Shown: positions 43,807 to 55,880 of the stretch, one piece after another
How positions within the stretch are numbered: position 1 is the stretch's first letter
Layout of the letters: each line of letters opens with the position of its first letter
Source of the DNA: Pomphorhynchus laevis
Lineage: Eukaryota > Acanthocephala > Palaeacanthocephala > Echinorhynchida > Pomphorhynchidae
Direction: 5' to 3'
DNA length: 64,000 nucleotides
Assembly: GCA_012934845.2 (NCBI GenBank)
Contig: WNNJ02000682.1
Coordinates: forward strand, 1 to 64,000
The notes under the pieces: generated by a model
What the model was told of the DNA's origin: nothing
Databases searched by the model: none
What the model saw: only the letters and a program-made list of their open reading frames with translations
Position numbers and translations under genes: made by a program

Positions 43807-44661
43807 TAAACTTGTAAGCGTGCAGTTGGCACACATTTGCCACTTTAAATGAATTATCATTGACAAAATAATTTATGGTTCCATCTCATATGGTTTGCGA
43901 AATAAAGACCATCACCGTTTTGTGATAATATCTCAGGTGCTCAGTTAAATACCGCCTTTTTCCGATTTTCATATTTTGCATCACGGAAGGTATTAATAAG
44001 ATATGTATGAGTTTATTCGGCTTTTAACCGAGGATAATCATATTTCGAGATATTTAATTTTTAATTAAAAAATGTGTATATATTACGACCTGAAACGTTA
44101 AATACCTCATTAATAGACAATTGTTCATAACATAAATAGTATATCAAATAAAAATTAGTAAAAAATAGTCTTATGATAAAAAATATATTTTAAATAAAAA
44201 CATGCTTTCTCAAATTTTTAAATTATGGACACAACGATTTCTTTATATTATTTGAATCCTCGAAGTGAAATATACCTACTATCAAAATTTTAGCACAATT
44301 CGACTCCCAGATGAAGAGAATATAATGTTCAATTAGAGATGACTTGTTCAATTTAGGTTTTCACCATAGCGATGACAAAAATAAATCATTTTGATGAAAT
44401 TTTTTAACTTAAAATAACACTACTGAGGTTTAATAGGTTTCCAAAACGATGAAACTGCCGTCCAAAAACTTTCCAATACGATGTAAACTATTAAGGCGAT
44501 AACTTCGCCTCCGAGCATATTCGCTCAAACAAAGGTCCATTCATCATTAATATTTTGCCCTTTCCTTCATAACCTGTTGTAATAGACGCAATTGAAATTG
44601 TATTTGTTGTGTATGACATCTTATAAATTGGAAATAAGATGTGTGTTTCCAATACATATTT
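43807..44661. repeat. Left arm of an 855-bp inverted repeat
   Basis: Near-identical and inverted relative to 47145-48000. The outer end carries the CR1-like LINE tail (GCACACATTTGCCACTTTAA). The inner end carries a short frame on the minus strand (44491-44694) with KMSYTTNTISIASITTGYEG and NGPLFERICSEAKLSP. Confidence 0.88.
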
Positions 44662-44693
44662 TTCCCAATTAAAAATAGAAAATCTTAATGCCA

Positions 44694-44850
44694 TGGTGGA
44701 ATGAGAGTGTGGAAAAGAGAATGCTGGAATTGGGGAATAGGGGAAGGAGAAATTGGGAAGAGTGAATGAAGATGGGAAAGGGTAAAGGGGGAATGAATGA
44801 AATGAGGGAAATGTCGAAAGTGCAAGGAGCAGAAGTGCTACGGAATAAGT
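44694..44850. repeat. Purine-rich tract
   Basis: About 150 bp of mostly G and A on the plus strand (GGGGAATAGGGGAAGGAGAA and similar). A shorter pyrimidine-rich tract follows at 45950-46010. It is simple sequence; triplex formation is possible. Confidence 0.6.
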
Positions 44851-45019
44851 TCCTGTGTATCTTACTAATACCTTCCGTTATGCAAAATATGAGAACCAGA
44901 AAAAGGTGATATTTAACTAAATATTACCCCGTTACCTCACTTACTCCCTTTCTCTGTTGTTATTGTCAGTAGTCAATAACACTACTGACATTAACACTAC
45001 GATGAAACTGCCGTCCAAA

Positions 45020-45660
45020 AAAGTAAATAAAAAAGTAATAATTAAATATCAAAATTAATAATTGTTTTTAGATTTTCTATAATTTAAATCAAGTTAAAAT
45101 AAAAAAAATGAAATTTAAAATAAACGTCATTTTTATGAATTGACTAATAAATAACAGACGCTGTATCAGAATAAGAATTAGACTTCATCAGGTGGAACTG
45201 CTATGCTATTAGGTTTCGGCCCCTAACTCCTCTACCCAACATAGCAGCGGGGCCAAATACATGCTAATGATGTATTTCCTCTGATAAAACTATCTAGTAT
45301 CTTATTCTAATACAAAGTATATTAATTATCCATCCATAAAAATTTGCCACTTAAGAGTTTAAATTTATTCTTTATATTATTATGTTGATTTATATATTTT
45401 ACTATTTTCTGCTTGATGTTATTTTTATAGTAACCTAGTTTAAAATATGTATCTATTAAATTATTTCTAATAAAGTCAATATCATTACATATTGTTGCAA
45501 TTCTTAAAATTTCATTATTTAATGTATTATATTTTATATTATATGGTATGCATGAATGCTCATGCAAAAATACGTTTCCTGTAAATTTAAATATGTCATC
45601 TTTACGATAATTTAATGTTCATATCTAGATATACACCTTTATTTTTATTCTTCTTGGTTT
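45020..45660 (-). mobile_element. Permuted PLE 3' fragment, minus strand
   Basis: A/T tail (45030-45120), structured block (45150-45280) and C-terminal RT (45322-45567, DTYFKLGYYKNNIKQKIVKY). A second small C-terminal piece is at 45670-45830. Broken. Confidence 0.85.
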
Positions 45661-45830
45661 TGTTAAGAATAAGGCTTTCTGGATATTTTTTGTATTTTTA
45701 TAGTAACCTAGTTTAAAATATGTATCTATTAAATTATTTCAAATTAAGTCAATATCATTACATATTGTTGCAATTCTTAAAATTTCATTGTTTAATGTAT
45801 TATATTTTATATTATTTGGTATGCATAATA

Positions 45831-45915
45831 TATGGAATGCTAATGAAAATAATATATATAATATATTATTATATAACATAATATAACTATATAACATAGA
45901 ATATAACATAATATA
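45831..45915. repeat. AT microsatellite
   Basis: A run of AATATATAT and ATAACATA units near the centre of the quasi-palindrome. Confidence 0.7.
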
Positions 45916-46074
45916 TAGAATGCTAACATTCTACATTCCGAAACCGTTCTACATTCCCTCCCCCATTCCCTCTTGCTCTATTTTCAGATCCCCGCATCCT
46001 CTTTACACCATTTTACCATTTTGACATGGAATTAAATTTTATGATTTTTCATTGAGAATATGATGTATTGGGGA

Positions 46075-46205
46075 CATTTTATTTAAATTTCTAAGATGTC
46101 ATACACAAATGATACAGTCTCAATGACGTTCATTAAAACATTTTATGGCGGAAATGAAAACCATAAAGGATGTATGGATCTTTATTTGAGCAAATATTGT
46201 TGGTG
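46075..46205 (+). other. Diverged copy of the inverted-repeat short frame
   Basis: The plus strand encodes KMSYTNDTVSMTFIKTFYGG, compared with KMSYTTNTISIASITTGYEG in the two arms, and shares the preceding ~25 bp. A third, older copy of the same sequence lies near the centre of the palindrome. Confidence 0.45.
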
Positions 46206-47105
46206 ACGAAATTTATCCAGGTAGCCTCATTCTTAATAAAACCAATATTAATGATAAAGAAAGTATATATCTTGATATGAGCATTAAATAAACATTGACA
46301 TCAATTAAAGCTACCATATTTTTGATAAACATATTTTTGCATGAGCATTCATGCATACCATATAATAAAATTAACATTAAATTAAAATTAACTAAAACTA
46401 CTATTAATTTATATCGTAAAGATGACATATTAAAATTTACAAGAAACATATTTTTGCATGAGCATTCATTAGCAACCATCGAGTAAATATAAATATATGG
46501 ATAAAATTGAATTAATAGAATCCTTAAATATTTTGATAAATCAAAATTATTTAAAAGTAAGGACATCTATATTTAGACAAGTAAAAGGTGTTCCATACCA
46601 TATAATTATTTAATATAATACATTAAATAATCAAATTTTAAGAATTGCAACAATATGTAATGATATTGGCTTTCTTCAAAATCATTCGAATAATATGATA
46701 TATACATATTTTAAACTAGGTTACTATAAAAATAACATCAAGCAGAAAATAGTAAAATAGGATTTATAGAAATTTTAGAATTTCAGAGAAAGTACGTCCT
46801 TAACACGTATTTAGCCCCGCTGCTATGTTGGGTAGAGGAGTTGGGGGCCGAAACCTAATAGCATAGCAGTTCCACCTGATGACCTCTAATCCCTATTCTA
46901 ACACAACGTCTGTTATTTATTAGTCAATTCATAAAAATGACGTTTATTTAAATTTCAATTTTTTATTTTAACTTGATTTAAATTTTAAAAAATCTAAAAA
47001 CAATTATTTATTTTATTAATTATTAAATTTTGATTTAGCATTATTATGTCTTGTTTATTTTATAATTATATTAAATACGTAGACTCAGTTAGCTGATTTA
47101 AATTA
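46206..47105 (+). mobile_element. Permuted PLE fragments, plus strand, with 3' end
   Basis: Scrambled pieces (YPESLILNKTNIND-like at 46210-46260, YRKDDILKFTRN, KYKYMDKIELIESLNILI at 46480-46560, NDIGFLQNH at 46650) precede the structured block (46780-46890), the A/T tail and the terminal motif (47070-47100). Inverted relative to 45.0-45.7 kb. Confidence 0.8.
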
Positions 47106-47144
47106 ATTTAGTAATTTTTGATTTGTTTAGTTTGTTATTTATTT

Positions 47145-48000
47145 TGTGTATTGGAAACACACATCTTATTTCCAATTTATAAGATGTCATACACAACAAA
47201 TACAATTTCAATTGCGTCTATTACAACAGGTTATGAAGGAAAGGGCAAAATATTAATGATGAATGGACCTTTGTTTGAGCGAATATGCTCGGAGGCGAAG
47301 TTATCGCCTTAATAGTTTACATCGTATTAAAAAGTTTTTGGACGGCAGTTTCATCGTTTTGGAAACCTATTAAACCTCAGTAGTGTTATTTTAAGTTAAA
47401 AAATTTCATCAAACTGATTTATTTTTGTCATCGCTATGGTGAAAACCTAAATTGAACAAGTCATCTCTAATTGAACATTATATTTCTCTTCATCTGGGAG
47501 TCGAATTGTGCTAAAATTTTGATAGTAGGTATATTTCACTTCGAGGATTCAAATAATATAAAGAAATCGTTGTGTCCATAATTTAAAAAATTTGAGAAAG
47601 CATGTTTTTATTTAAAATATATTTTTTATTATAAGACTATTTTTTACTAATTTTTATTTATTATACTATTTATGTTATGAACAATTGTCTATTAATGAGG
47701 TATTTAACGTTTCAGGTCGTAATATATACACATTTTTTAATTAAAAATTAAATATCTCGAAATATGATTATCCTCGGTTAAAAGCCGAATAAACTCATAC
47801 TTATCTTATTAATACCTTCCGTGATGCAAAATATGAAAATCGGAAAAAGGCGGTATTTAACTGAGCACCTGAGATATTATCACAAAACGGTGATGGTCTT
47901 TATTTCGCAAACCATATGAGATGGAACCATAAATTATTTTGTCAATGATAATTCATTTAAAGTGGCAAATGTGTGCCAACTGCACGCTTATAAGTTTATT
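47145..48000. repeat. Right arm of the 855-bp inverted repeat
   Basis: Inverted partner of 43807-44661. The short frame with MSYTTNTISIASITTGYEGK is on the plus strand here (47184-47312). The outer end joins a longer CR1-like LINE body, which suggests that the arm is LINE 3' sequence or DNA co-duplicated with it. Confidence 0.88.
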
Positions 48001-48440
48001 AACTAAAGAAAGACAGCAAAAGTCATATAGATAAATTTTTTAAATTGTTTAAGGAGCGGAAGTCAAAAGAAGTAGTAGTTTGGAACATATAAAAGAAGGG
48101 AATTAAGGGAACGCAAAGATCAGTAACCAGGACGAGAATTGTCGAGAATAGGAAGGTTGATAAATGAAGGAGTAGGAAAAGTTACAAGGCGAAAGCAATG
48201 AAAAGATGAATTTGAACACGAGAATAAATGGTAGGCATGTCGAGAGAACCAAGATGGTGAGGTGTATGATTAAAACGACGAATCCGGATGAGAATTCGGA
48301 CGGCTGCGTTTACGATGCGTTGCAGTGGAATAAGAGTGTAATTAGGTAAGTTGGAAAATAGACTAAGACTGTAATCATGTCTTGAGAAAAGAAGAGAAGA
48401 TATGAGTCATACAAGAAGGGAAATCGATCAATATACGAAT
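48001..48440 (-). mobile_element. CR1-like LINE C-terminal region
   Basis: The minus strand reads, with breaks, HDYSLSLFSNLPNYTLIPLQ, RIVNAAVRILIRIRRFNHTP and later HLSTFLFSTILVLV. LQRIVNAAVRI and the HTPHHLGSL phrase are typical of the region after the RT in CR1/L2-like LINEs. 5'-truncated. Confidence 0.65.
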
Positions 48441-48599
48441 TTGACAGATGTTGCGGAGAATCAAGCTAGATGAGCGTACTTTTTCTTTAATAAAAGTTTA
48501 AGTGAAAGTCGGTTGTCGAAATGGAAGTCATTTGGTCATCGAAAAAGAAGCCCAATCAATAGTATATATCTTGAAAGCGTAGAAGCATTACCATTTACA

Positions 48600-49800
48600 A
48601 TAAAATGGCCCGTCCGTGTATTAAACGTGCGCCTTTTCATTCCGACGTAATTTACCTGCATGACAGATTCAATATACCTGTAGACATACTATCTCATAAA
48701 AATACTTGTGCTATTATTGAAATGCAAAAGTTGAACGAATTGTATGCATAACAAGTTGCTTTTGTCATCTAGGCATCACTCGCCTTCCTCGTTTATTGAA
48801 AGTTTATAATCTTGCTTTTTCTATCCAGTCAATACGCGAAGTCATTACCAATTGCAAAGTTTGTGCAATATTAAAGCCGATATATTCCAAACTAAGTGAT
48901 TGTCATTTAATAAAAACTATCCAACCTTTCGAGCGCTTATCCGTAGATCTCAATTACCCGATTTCTTAGGTACCCCATCATTCATTCACTGATCGGAAAC
49001 GTTATTTCATATTTGATGAACTGATATCGCTTCTCCATAATTTGGGCATCGAAACAGTTATTCCACTTTTTATAACCCTACTGGAAATTCACTAGTTAAA
49101 CGAAATAATGTAATAGTGTGGAAATGTATTGAGCTTGATCTGATGTCCCGATAGCTACTAATAGATAGATGGGAGTCATCGTTGTGCAACGCTCTATAGT
49201 CTATCCGTTCGTTATTCTGTACAGAAACAAATTGTACCCTACACTAGCGAGTAGATCGACATCCTTTACCAGTATGCTTGCATGGCTCATAAATTCGAAC
49301 CTCGTTATATTACATATACAATCTTTCTAGCAAATACAAAATTAGCACGGAAATCATCGATCTGCTCGAGTATTGTTCGTCATATGCTAATGTTAGTCAC
49401 AGCGACGGATGAGATAGTACAGTGCCTGTCAAACATCTAACTCTATCCAGACTTACAATTTTTTCAACAAAACTCTTTTTATGACTATCAAAGTGAAGAA
49501 AAAGAGTAACTACTATTTCGAAAAAGATGACATACCTCCTTTACATAGTCAAGAATATACAGGCGAAAACATCTAATTGGAAACGATCAACTACAGGCAC
49601 TTACTGTGTGAACTCCAAAATAGCAAGACATCTTTTGATGACGCTATAGACCGTAATACATATGATATCCAGAATCAGAGGTTTTTATTATACCGAAACA
49701 AAACGGCCGAACCCTTGATAATTCATAGAAGCTCGAGACAACAAAATCTGTCGTCATACCTAAAAAGTTTCATCATATAGAAGATTTCTGAAAGTCGGGG
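48600..49800 (+). mobile_element. Ty3/Gypsy-like LTR retroelement fossil (integrase region)
   Basis: Plus-strand fragments resemble the integrase of Ty3/Gypsy-type elements: a zinc-binding part (CKVCAILK), a core start (FERLSVDL), then WKCIELDLMSR and SIRSLFCTETNC. No LTRs, gag or RT were found nearby. It is clearly old and inactive, with well over half a dozen breaks. It is treated as a fossil. Confidence 0.6.
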
Positions 49801-49859
49801 AGAATGTCATATAACTTTCTCTTTACATTTGTTTAATAAATCATATGCTAGACATTATC

Positions 49860-50110
49860 TCAAGTATTATTTTCCGTGCTCAATATTTGAAATTAAATCA
49901 ATCGGATCCCGTTTTAAAATTATGCACCGTTAGCACACTGGGTAGAAGCTATTGTTTCAAACCGAACCTACCAGGTTGGTATAAATGATGCTTTTTCTGG
50001 AAGATATCCTATTAATGTTGGTGTATCTTAAGATTTAGCTTTGGGTTCACTGTCATTTCAATGATAGTTTTGACTATCATTTCGATAATATGTGTGCTGA
50101 GGCTTGTGAA
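49860..50110 (+). mobile_element. CR1/Jockey-like LINE RT fragment
   Basis: The plus strand encodes WVEAIVSNRTYQVGINDAFS and GRYPINVGV followed by an LALGS phrase, matching the RT region before and at motif B of CR1-like LINEs. Broken. Confidence 0.55.
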
Positions 50111-50930
50111 TACTTTAAGGATCTAGAAGTATGGATCTCGAATGATCGATCTACTAAGTGTAATACTGAATACTGGTACTCATTAAGGCTAATAGTATGA
50201 ATGGAGTGTTATGTCGAGCATTTAGTTCTTTTTTCGATTATATGGACATTTAAAAGTTTGGCTAATGCATATGTGATGATCAACTTGTATCATTTTCCTT
50301 GCTTCAATCCTTGCACGATTACGGGATCAAATAGGTTGGAGAGCGAACTACATAAAATAACTGGGATTGTCAAATACGCTCGCTGCATTACAGCAATCGA
50401 CTAAACTATTGATAAACGGCATTTTGTGACATGGAGAGAATTGCACAATTCACAACATGTTTTGAAAAATCTATTCCTTGTTTGTTTAATTCGCAATTCA
50501 TCCTCCTTAATACAAGTAAAGCAATAGGACTTATACCCCAATCGCCGAGAAAACAAGAGGTGTGAATAAACCCTGATCAACGACAGCAATCATTTCGGCA
50601 CAATTCGCGCATTTACGCTCTTTGTGGTACCAAAAAATGATAAAACCGACCTAGGTGTATTCGATATAGCATGGATATTTAAAGCGATCCGCTGCACAGT
50701 TCACTGATTGAATCGATCCAGCTTAGTCCACTGCACAAAATAAATAGTCGTGCCTCACTACTTCGCGTCGTTGTTTGTGAATTGAAGGAAATATGCGAGC
50801 CGACTTCATTGACAGTATAAGATAAGATAAGGATTTTCTTAAACAAAACTTGTAACCGATAAAAAACGTGTTACACAGAACAAAACATGCAAGAGAAGAC
50901 AAAAATAATATCAATTCGTTAATCATTCAA
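50111..50930. other. Unassigned stretch, probably retroelement debris
   Basis: Composition is like the neighbouring element remnants, and short frames (for example NGVLCRAFSSFFDYMDI) hint at LINE origin. No domain can be supported. Confidence 0.35.
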
Positions 50931-51023
50931 TCTTCTATTTATTCTACGGCCTCAGGTCCAGCGGGATCTGAGCCCTCCATCTAATCCAACACGCCGCTCT
51001 TCGACTGAACCACCCGGGGTCTA

Positions 51024-53402
51024 TCACCCCCGAAGAATCCAATCTAGGCGGACTATGCGCGGTAATCGCGAGATGAGGAGCTTGAGAAACCTTAGTCTTT
51101 GCTCTGGAGGACGTCCTCTCGAAAAGAAGACTAATCCCGAGATAGCCCAAGTACCCCAGAGGCGCACTTGGGTTTTCCCATTCAACGACAGATGCTGAGC
51201 CCGTTTCAGGGCCCACCTAGCTTTCTTCAGGATACGTTTAAGTCTATCCAGGTCAGCTTTCGCCGACCAGTTCACCGTGACAGTGAACCCCAGGTATTTT
51301 ACTCGACTTGTGAAGGTAGGGAGTGGTTGATTAGTCAATATAGAAGATAGAGCTGAGAGTGCTAGTCTCTTTAATTTTTTCTTTGTCGCAGGGGTGCCAT
51401 GAAAGACAACTACCTGCGATTTGGATGAATTTAAAATAAGATTGGATAGGGTCAGCTGGTCTGTTAATCTTAAAAAGAAACGGCTGATGTCCGAAGCGAC
51501 ATCTTTGCACCTGCGTCCAGAGAACAGGGCCGTGGTATCATCAGCGTATACCACTAGATGTTGATCACGTTTAAAATTCTTGAATAGTACAATGGAGGCA
51601 GCAAGAAATAAGATAGGAGAAAGTGGGGATCCTTGGGGCACACCTGTAATAGGGTAGAACTCACACGCATCAGGGTCATCTTCATAGTAGAACCTCTTGG
51701 TAAACAGTAATATCTCCACCCTGTTAACAATTCTCGCAGGCAACCCGAGGGACCTGAGAGAGGAGATAACAAAGGGAATGGAAATGCGGTCAAATGCAGC
51801 AGAAAAGTCAAGGAAAACAGCCACAGCTAGTTGATGGCTATTATCCCTACAAAACTGATGCACTTCACCTATTGCTGAATGAACCGAGCGTCCCTTGACA
51901 AACCCGTGAAAACTCGGTGGGATCAAATTACGCCTACTTAAATGGTCGCGGATTCTACGCGCAAGCGCTTTTTCGTAGAATGAGATGAGGGAGTTTTGAA
52001 TCGAAATGGGACGCAGATCTTTGGGACATGAAACCGGACTATGCTTTGGTAAGAAAATTCTACGACTAATATTGATGCCGGCTACATCGGATGGTGAGGC
52101 TAAAAGCATTGTGACGGCCACTTCTCTTCTTTGATCGGCTGTCAAAAGCTGACAGACTCGAGAAGATAGTGGAGCGACGGATTTAGAGGTGCCCGGAAGT
52201 GGCCCCCAAGAGTTAAGGATATCTGTAACAGATAAGTCCCTGCTCCTGAAGTCACCCCAAGGCGGGATTGGTTGGGGAGATTGAGTGGCTCCATAATTAT
52301 GTAGGGATAGTGACTCCTTCAAAACATTATCAAGGCATATACTACCAATCCAGCCCAAAGCTCTATCCTTCCAACAGACAAACTTCTCCTTCCTGAATAT
52401 CTTCCAGAAGAAAGACTGAGAAGGGTTAAGGTGAGCGATGTTCGCCTTATCCCTGCTCAGGTGGAACCTATATCTAGTGCTCCAGTATTCATTCGAGATG
52501 GCCTGCCTGGCGGAAACAGAGACATTGGGAAGACGTAGCATTTTAGCCAAAACCTTGAGTTTTGTTGGAGTGGGATTGTAAATATGACCTTTATAGGTAG
52601 TCGAAAGAAACGCGGTAGCTTGCGAGGAGAGGAAGGAATTAAATTCGGTCAAATTCTCATTACCAATTCTGGGGAAGAGTTGGATAGCCGCCTGAAAGAA
52701 AGCCACTCTGATGGGATCAAAGTGAAACCTCCTTCTAAGCAACGTATCTTCCTCTATCCGCCAACGAATTAGGTCATGAGAGATGGTCTGTTTTTGGCGC
52801 GACTGCTCAGTACAGATGGGTTTCAACAACCACATCTTATGAAGCAGTAATATGTCGAGGAGAGAATTAGTTGTTGAGCAATGAAAAGTTGGGGACGGTG
52901 GTTTGTGAATAAGGTAATCGTTCCTGGCTCTGCGGAGTGCTGCATTAATCCAACGACCATTTCTGTCGTTGAAGTCACCGAGTAACATGTCATAGCCACT
53001 ACCCAAAATACGGTTTAGGAGATCACGGTTCTTGTGAATTTCCCCTGGCCTAATATAGATATTGGCTATGCTGATACGTTTACCATTCTTACAAAGTGAA
53101 ACAGCTAAACAAGACAGGGCTGGACAAGAATAGTTTAAAAGAAGGGATGATCTTAAGGAGCATTTAACTAGGGTTAAAAGACCTTGAGATGAAGAGGCGT
53201 GAGGAGGGGTTATGTACGGAGTGAAGTGGGTGTAAATATGCTTGGGGATAAATCGAGTAATGTCCTGGGGGATACGGATAGACCGCGTCTCCTGAAGGAC
53301 TATAACATCCGCATCTCTACCAGATAGAAGGCTAAGGGCAGAAGCACCTCCCGAATTCCACTGAAGTATATTCAGTGAAAAAGGCTCTTGACTACTTTGC
53401 AT
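51024..53402 (-). CDS. LINE ORF2: AP-endonuclease and reverse transcriptase
   Basis: The 792-residue frame encodes the two enzymes that nick target DNA and copy the element's RNA there. The endonuclease (1-215) shows NILQWNSGG, VIVLQETR (34-40), LLGDFNDRN and a final SHDLIRW. The RT shows PISIQNSLISFYEKALARRI, VFLDFSAAFDRI (motif A), TGVPQGSPLSPILF (motif B) and VVYADDTTALF (motif C). No RNase H domain is visible. The frame is intact apart from a likely shift at its extreme end: an overlapping frame (50944-51216) may hold the last residues. The Met start follows ORF1 by 34 bp. Motifs fit the Jockey/R1/LOA group. Confidence 0.88.
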   Translation of the reverse strand: MQSSQEPFSLNILQWNSGGASALSLLSGRDADVIVLQETRSIRIPQDITRFIPKHIYTHFTPYITPPHASSSQGLLTLVKCSLRSSLLLNYSCPALSCLAVSLCKNGKRISIANIYIRPGEIHKNRDLLNRILGSGYDMLLGDFNDRNGRWINAALRRARNDYLIHKPPSPTFHCSTTNSLLDILLLHKMWLLKPICTEQSRQKQTISHDLIRWRIEEDTLLRRRFHFDPIRVAFFQAAIQLFPRIGNENLTEFNSFLSSQATAFLSTTYKGHIYNPTPTKLKVLAKMLRLPNVSVSARQAISNEYWSTRYRFHLSRDKANIAHLNPSQSFFWKIFRKEKFVCWKDRALGWIGSICLDNVLKESLSLHNYGATQSPQPIPPWGDFRSRDLSVTDILNSWGPLPGTSKSVAPLSSRVCQLLTADQRREVAVTMLLASPSDVAGINISRRIFLPKHSPVSCPKDLRPISIQNSLISFYEKALARRIRDHLSRRNLIPPSFHGFVKGRSVHSAIGEVHQFCRDNSHQLAVAVFLDFSAAFDRISIPFVISSLRSLGLPARIVNRVEILLFTKRFYYEDDPDACEFYPITGVPQGSPLSPILFLAASIVLFKNFKRDQHLVVYADDTTALFSGRRCKDVASDISRFFLRLTDQLTLSNLILNSSKSQVVVFHGTPATKKKLKRLALSALSSILTNQPLPTFTSRVKYLGFTVTVNWSAKADLDRLKRILKKARWALKRAQHLSLNGKTQVRLWGTWAISGLVFFSRGRPPEQRLRFLKLLISRLPRIVRLDWILRG

Positions 53403-53436
53403 TGTGTTACGACAGCTGGAGTGGGATGCCTACCTC

Positions 53437-54632
53437 CTAGCAGAAACTAGGAGAGAGAAAGTTGCCCTTCTCACTTCCAGCCCTACCAGGAGAAGACACT
53501 TGCCAACCGGCATTATCTTCATCTCCCTTTGAGGCCAACAACTCCCAACATATATCATCTTTCTTTGCCAACTTCAAGGAAGCCAACTTTTGTTTAGAAG
53601 ATGATCTCTTCTTAAAACGGGAGGCTCTCTTTGAAGAGGTAAGAATCGTCGATGGAGGAGAACGGGACTCCTCGAATTTCGCTATCAGATGGTTCGTTAA
53701 GGCTCGAATCTCGTCTTTATATATCTGTAGTCTTGCGTCAACAATTTTGAAAATGTCGGTGTCCGACATACCATAACCGTTTGAATTGGATAAGCTGGCA
53801 GCGGCAAAGTGGGCCGGTTTGACCGGTGCCCCACAATGCCTTAATTTGTATTCTTTGAAGATAGGACATCTTCTAGACCAGGCCGGGTGCTGACCACCAC
53901 AATTGGAACACAGAGGGGGGAGAGAACATTCCCCTCATGGACTTCGGAAGAGCTGCAAACCCCACACGTATGGGGCCTAGTACAGTTCGAGGACCAGTGC
54001 CCCCAGAGGTGGCACCCATTGCAATGGGGGTATGTTAAGTCATCAGCGTCTACGATATTGAAAGAAAGATTGTACCCCAAAAAGGGGTTACATTTGCTTT
54101 TAGCCAGACATTTCGCCTGGTCGACTGCGGTAGAACAGAATGCTATTGGTATAGCCTGGCCTTTCTTGCCCAGGATTGGGCGAATATTATGAATTTTGAA
54201 CTCAGATGTGAGAGCAATGATATCATCCTCCGTTGCGAAGGGCGGAAAATTATTAATTTTCAGAGTCGCCTGAATAGGCCTGTAAGTAGTTGACCCAAAT
54301 TCTTTTAGGTGTGTTTCGAAAAATTCTAGGTACGATGCTGCCAGATCTGGAGAGCTGAAAGAAACCCGGATTTCGGAATCTAAATATTTAATCGAATTAA
54401 ATAGAATTCTCTTCTTATAAGAGCTTGTAAACTCTCTCAGAAAAATATTGAAAAGATTCTTCCTTTCAAATGGTTGAAGAAGTCTGATTATTACCAGATT
54501 CACCACTTTAGGCACAGGAGGGAGTTCTCCATCCGTGCTTGAGATTAAAAAATTAGACGAAATAGGACTAACCTTGTTTTCTTTGGCTTGAAAATTCGAT
54601 GTTACATTGAAAATACCTGAGTTTCGTTTCAT
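53437..54632 (-). CDS. LINE ORF1: zinc-knuckle RNA-binding protein (frame-shifted)
   Basis: The first 263 residues are one frame (53841-54632) starting MKRNSGIFNVTSNFQAKE. They include an RRM-like stretch (ATLKINNFPPFATEDDI) and cysteine-histidine knuckles (PHCNGCHLWGHWSSNCTRPH, then CGVC). The rest (53437-53769, with IRALTNHLIAKFEESRSPPS) is in another frame, so at least one frameshift separates them. The protein of intact relatives binds element RNA and chaperones its reverse transcription. Confidence 0.8.
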
Positions 54633-54660
54633 ATTTGCTTGATTTTGTAAGTTGTTTGAA

Positions 54661-55380
54661 GCACCGATGGTAAATTTTTCTACAATTTTTTCTGTTTTTT
54701 TTGATTGACAGTATGCTAGATCCCCACTCTATGACAAAACTCGGATAGCGAACGGGCTATTTCTTCTATTATTGCATTTTGGTGAATGAAATGAAAGTAG
54801 CCGCGATTACACGAAAAGCGAATATCTGGCATTCACAAGATAGCAGCATACAAAATCAAAAATCTGTAGATATATGAGGATTAGACCACACTGACAACAG
54901 CTCTAAATTCATGATTCTCGAAAAAAAATCTCCAATTTCTCCAAAACCGAGACTTTTAAAAGTCGCTATAGATAATAGGCAAATGTACTTTATCGAATTG
55001 TATCATAAATATATTTAGCAAGTTCTGGAATTAGGATATTAAGGGACCTTTACTGGGAGGATCGTCAACGCCTGCATTTAGCCAAAACAGAACTCTACAC
55101 TTGAAAATGCGCTGACGAAGAATCATTGATTATTCGAAGTTTTGTGTTATGCGTCGTAGAGTTTATTCCTGTTTTAGAATTTAGCTGGGCATAAAACTAC
55201 CACACGGTGATCTGCAGTCGCACTGCGCCGCTCCAATGAAATCTTATAACACAGGAATAAACTATATGAAATACAGTACACCTGTTCTTTAAACTACTAA
55301 TCGTCAATTGTATCATTGTTTTGCTCAATTATACAATCAACGATTCCGATGTTTATCTCTCTGGGTTCACGCGCCTTTGT
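54661..55380. other. Possible LINE 5' UTR and unassigned DNA
   Basis: No coding sequence is supported. The first ~150 bp may be the 5' UTR of the LINE. The remainder is non-repetitive within this window. Confidence 0.4.
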
Positions 55381-55880
55381 TGTGATCGATATCATTTAAA
55401 TGCGATGGAGTGATTTTATATGTTAGAGATTAACACAAAACTACAAGTGAAATATTTTCAATGCGAATGGGTGTGAGGTACTTTGGGTAGAGGTTTGGAA
55501 TTCTCATAATGTCTACTTGTCTTTAAGGCTTTTTTTATCGGAGTTCACGTTCAACTACTGATGATATTATTACCTGGCTAATAAATCATATTAACACTTC
55601 TCAGCGATTTATTATTGTTGATGATTTAAATATGCCGCATATAAACTGGAGGTTATATACCGTATATGTGACGTTGAATCAGTTCTAATGTTTGAATACT
55701 CAAATCAACAATTTGATTCTTCATCAACATGTTCACGAATTTACTCGCTCTGGCGAGTTATCTAAATCTCTGCTGAATGTTGTCTTTAGCTTTCATTCAG
55801 ATGTAATACGCCCGATAGTGTACGAATGTCAATTTGGAAAGTGGTCATTGCGTGCTGAAATTCAATTTTAGAGTAGCTAA
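55380..55880 (+). mobile_element. CR1-like LINE endonuclease fragment
   Basis: Plus-strand pieces read TTDDIITWLINHINTSQRFI, IIVDDLNMPHINW (compare GDFN in active endonucleases) and FEYSNQQFDSS. The frames are broken. It ends in a fold-back repeat. Confidence 0.6.

Larger units (their letters stand above)
50935..54660 (-). mobile_element. Jockey/R1-like LINE, nearly whole element
   Basis: Two ORFs lie in the usual order on the minus strand: a zinc-knuckle ORF1 and an endonuclease-RT ORF2, separated by about 35 bp. The 5' end is near 54660 or beyond and the 3' end near 50935; no poly(A) is obvious. GC content is well above the surroundings. Fragments of the same family at 14.2-20.9 kb show that it has been mobile in this genome. 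Confidence 0.85.
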
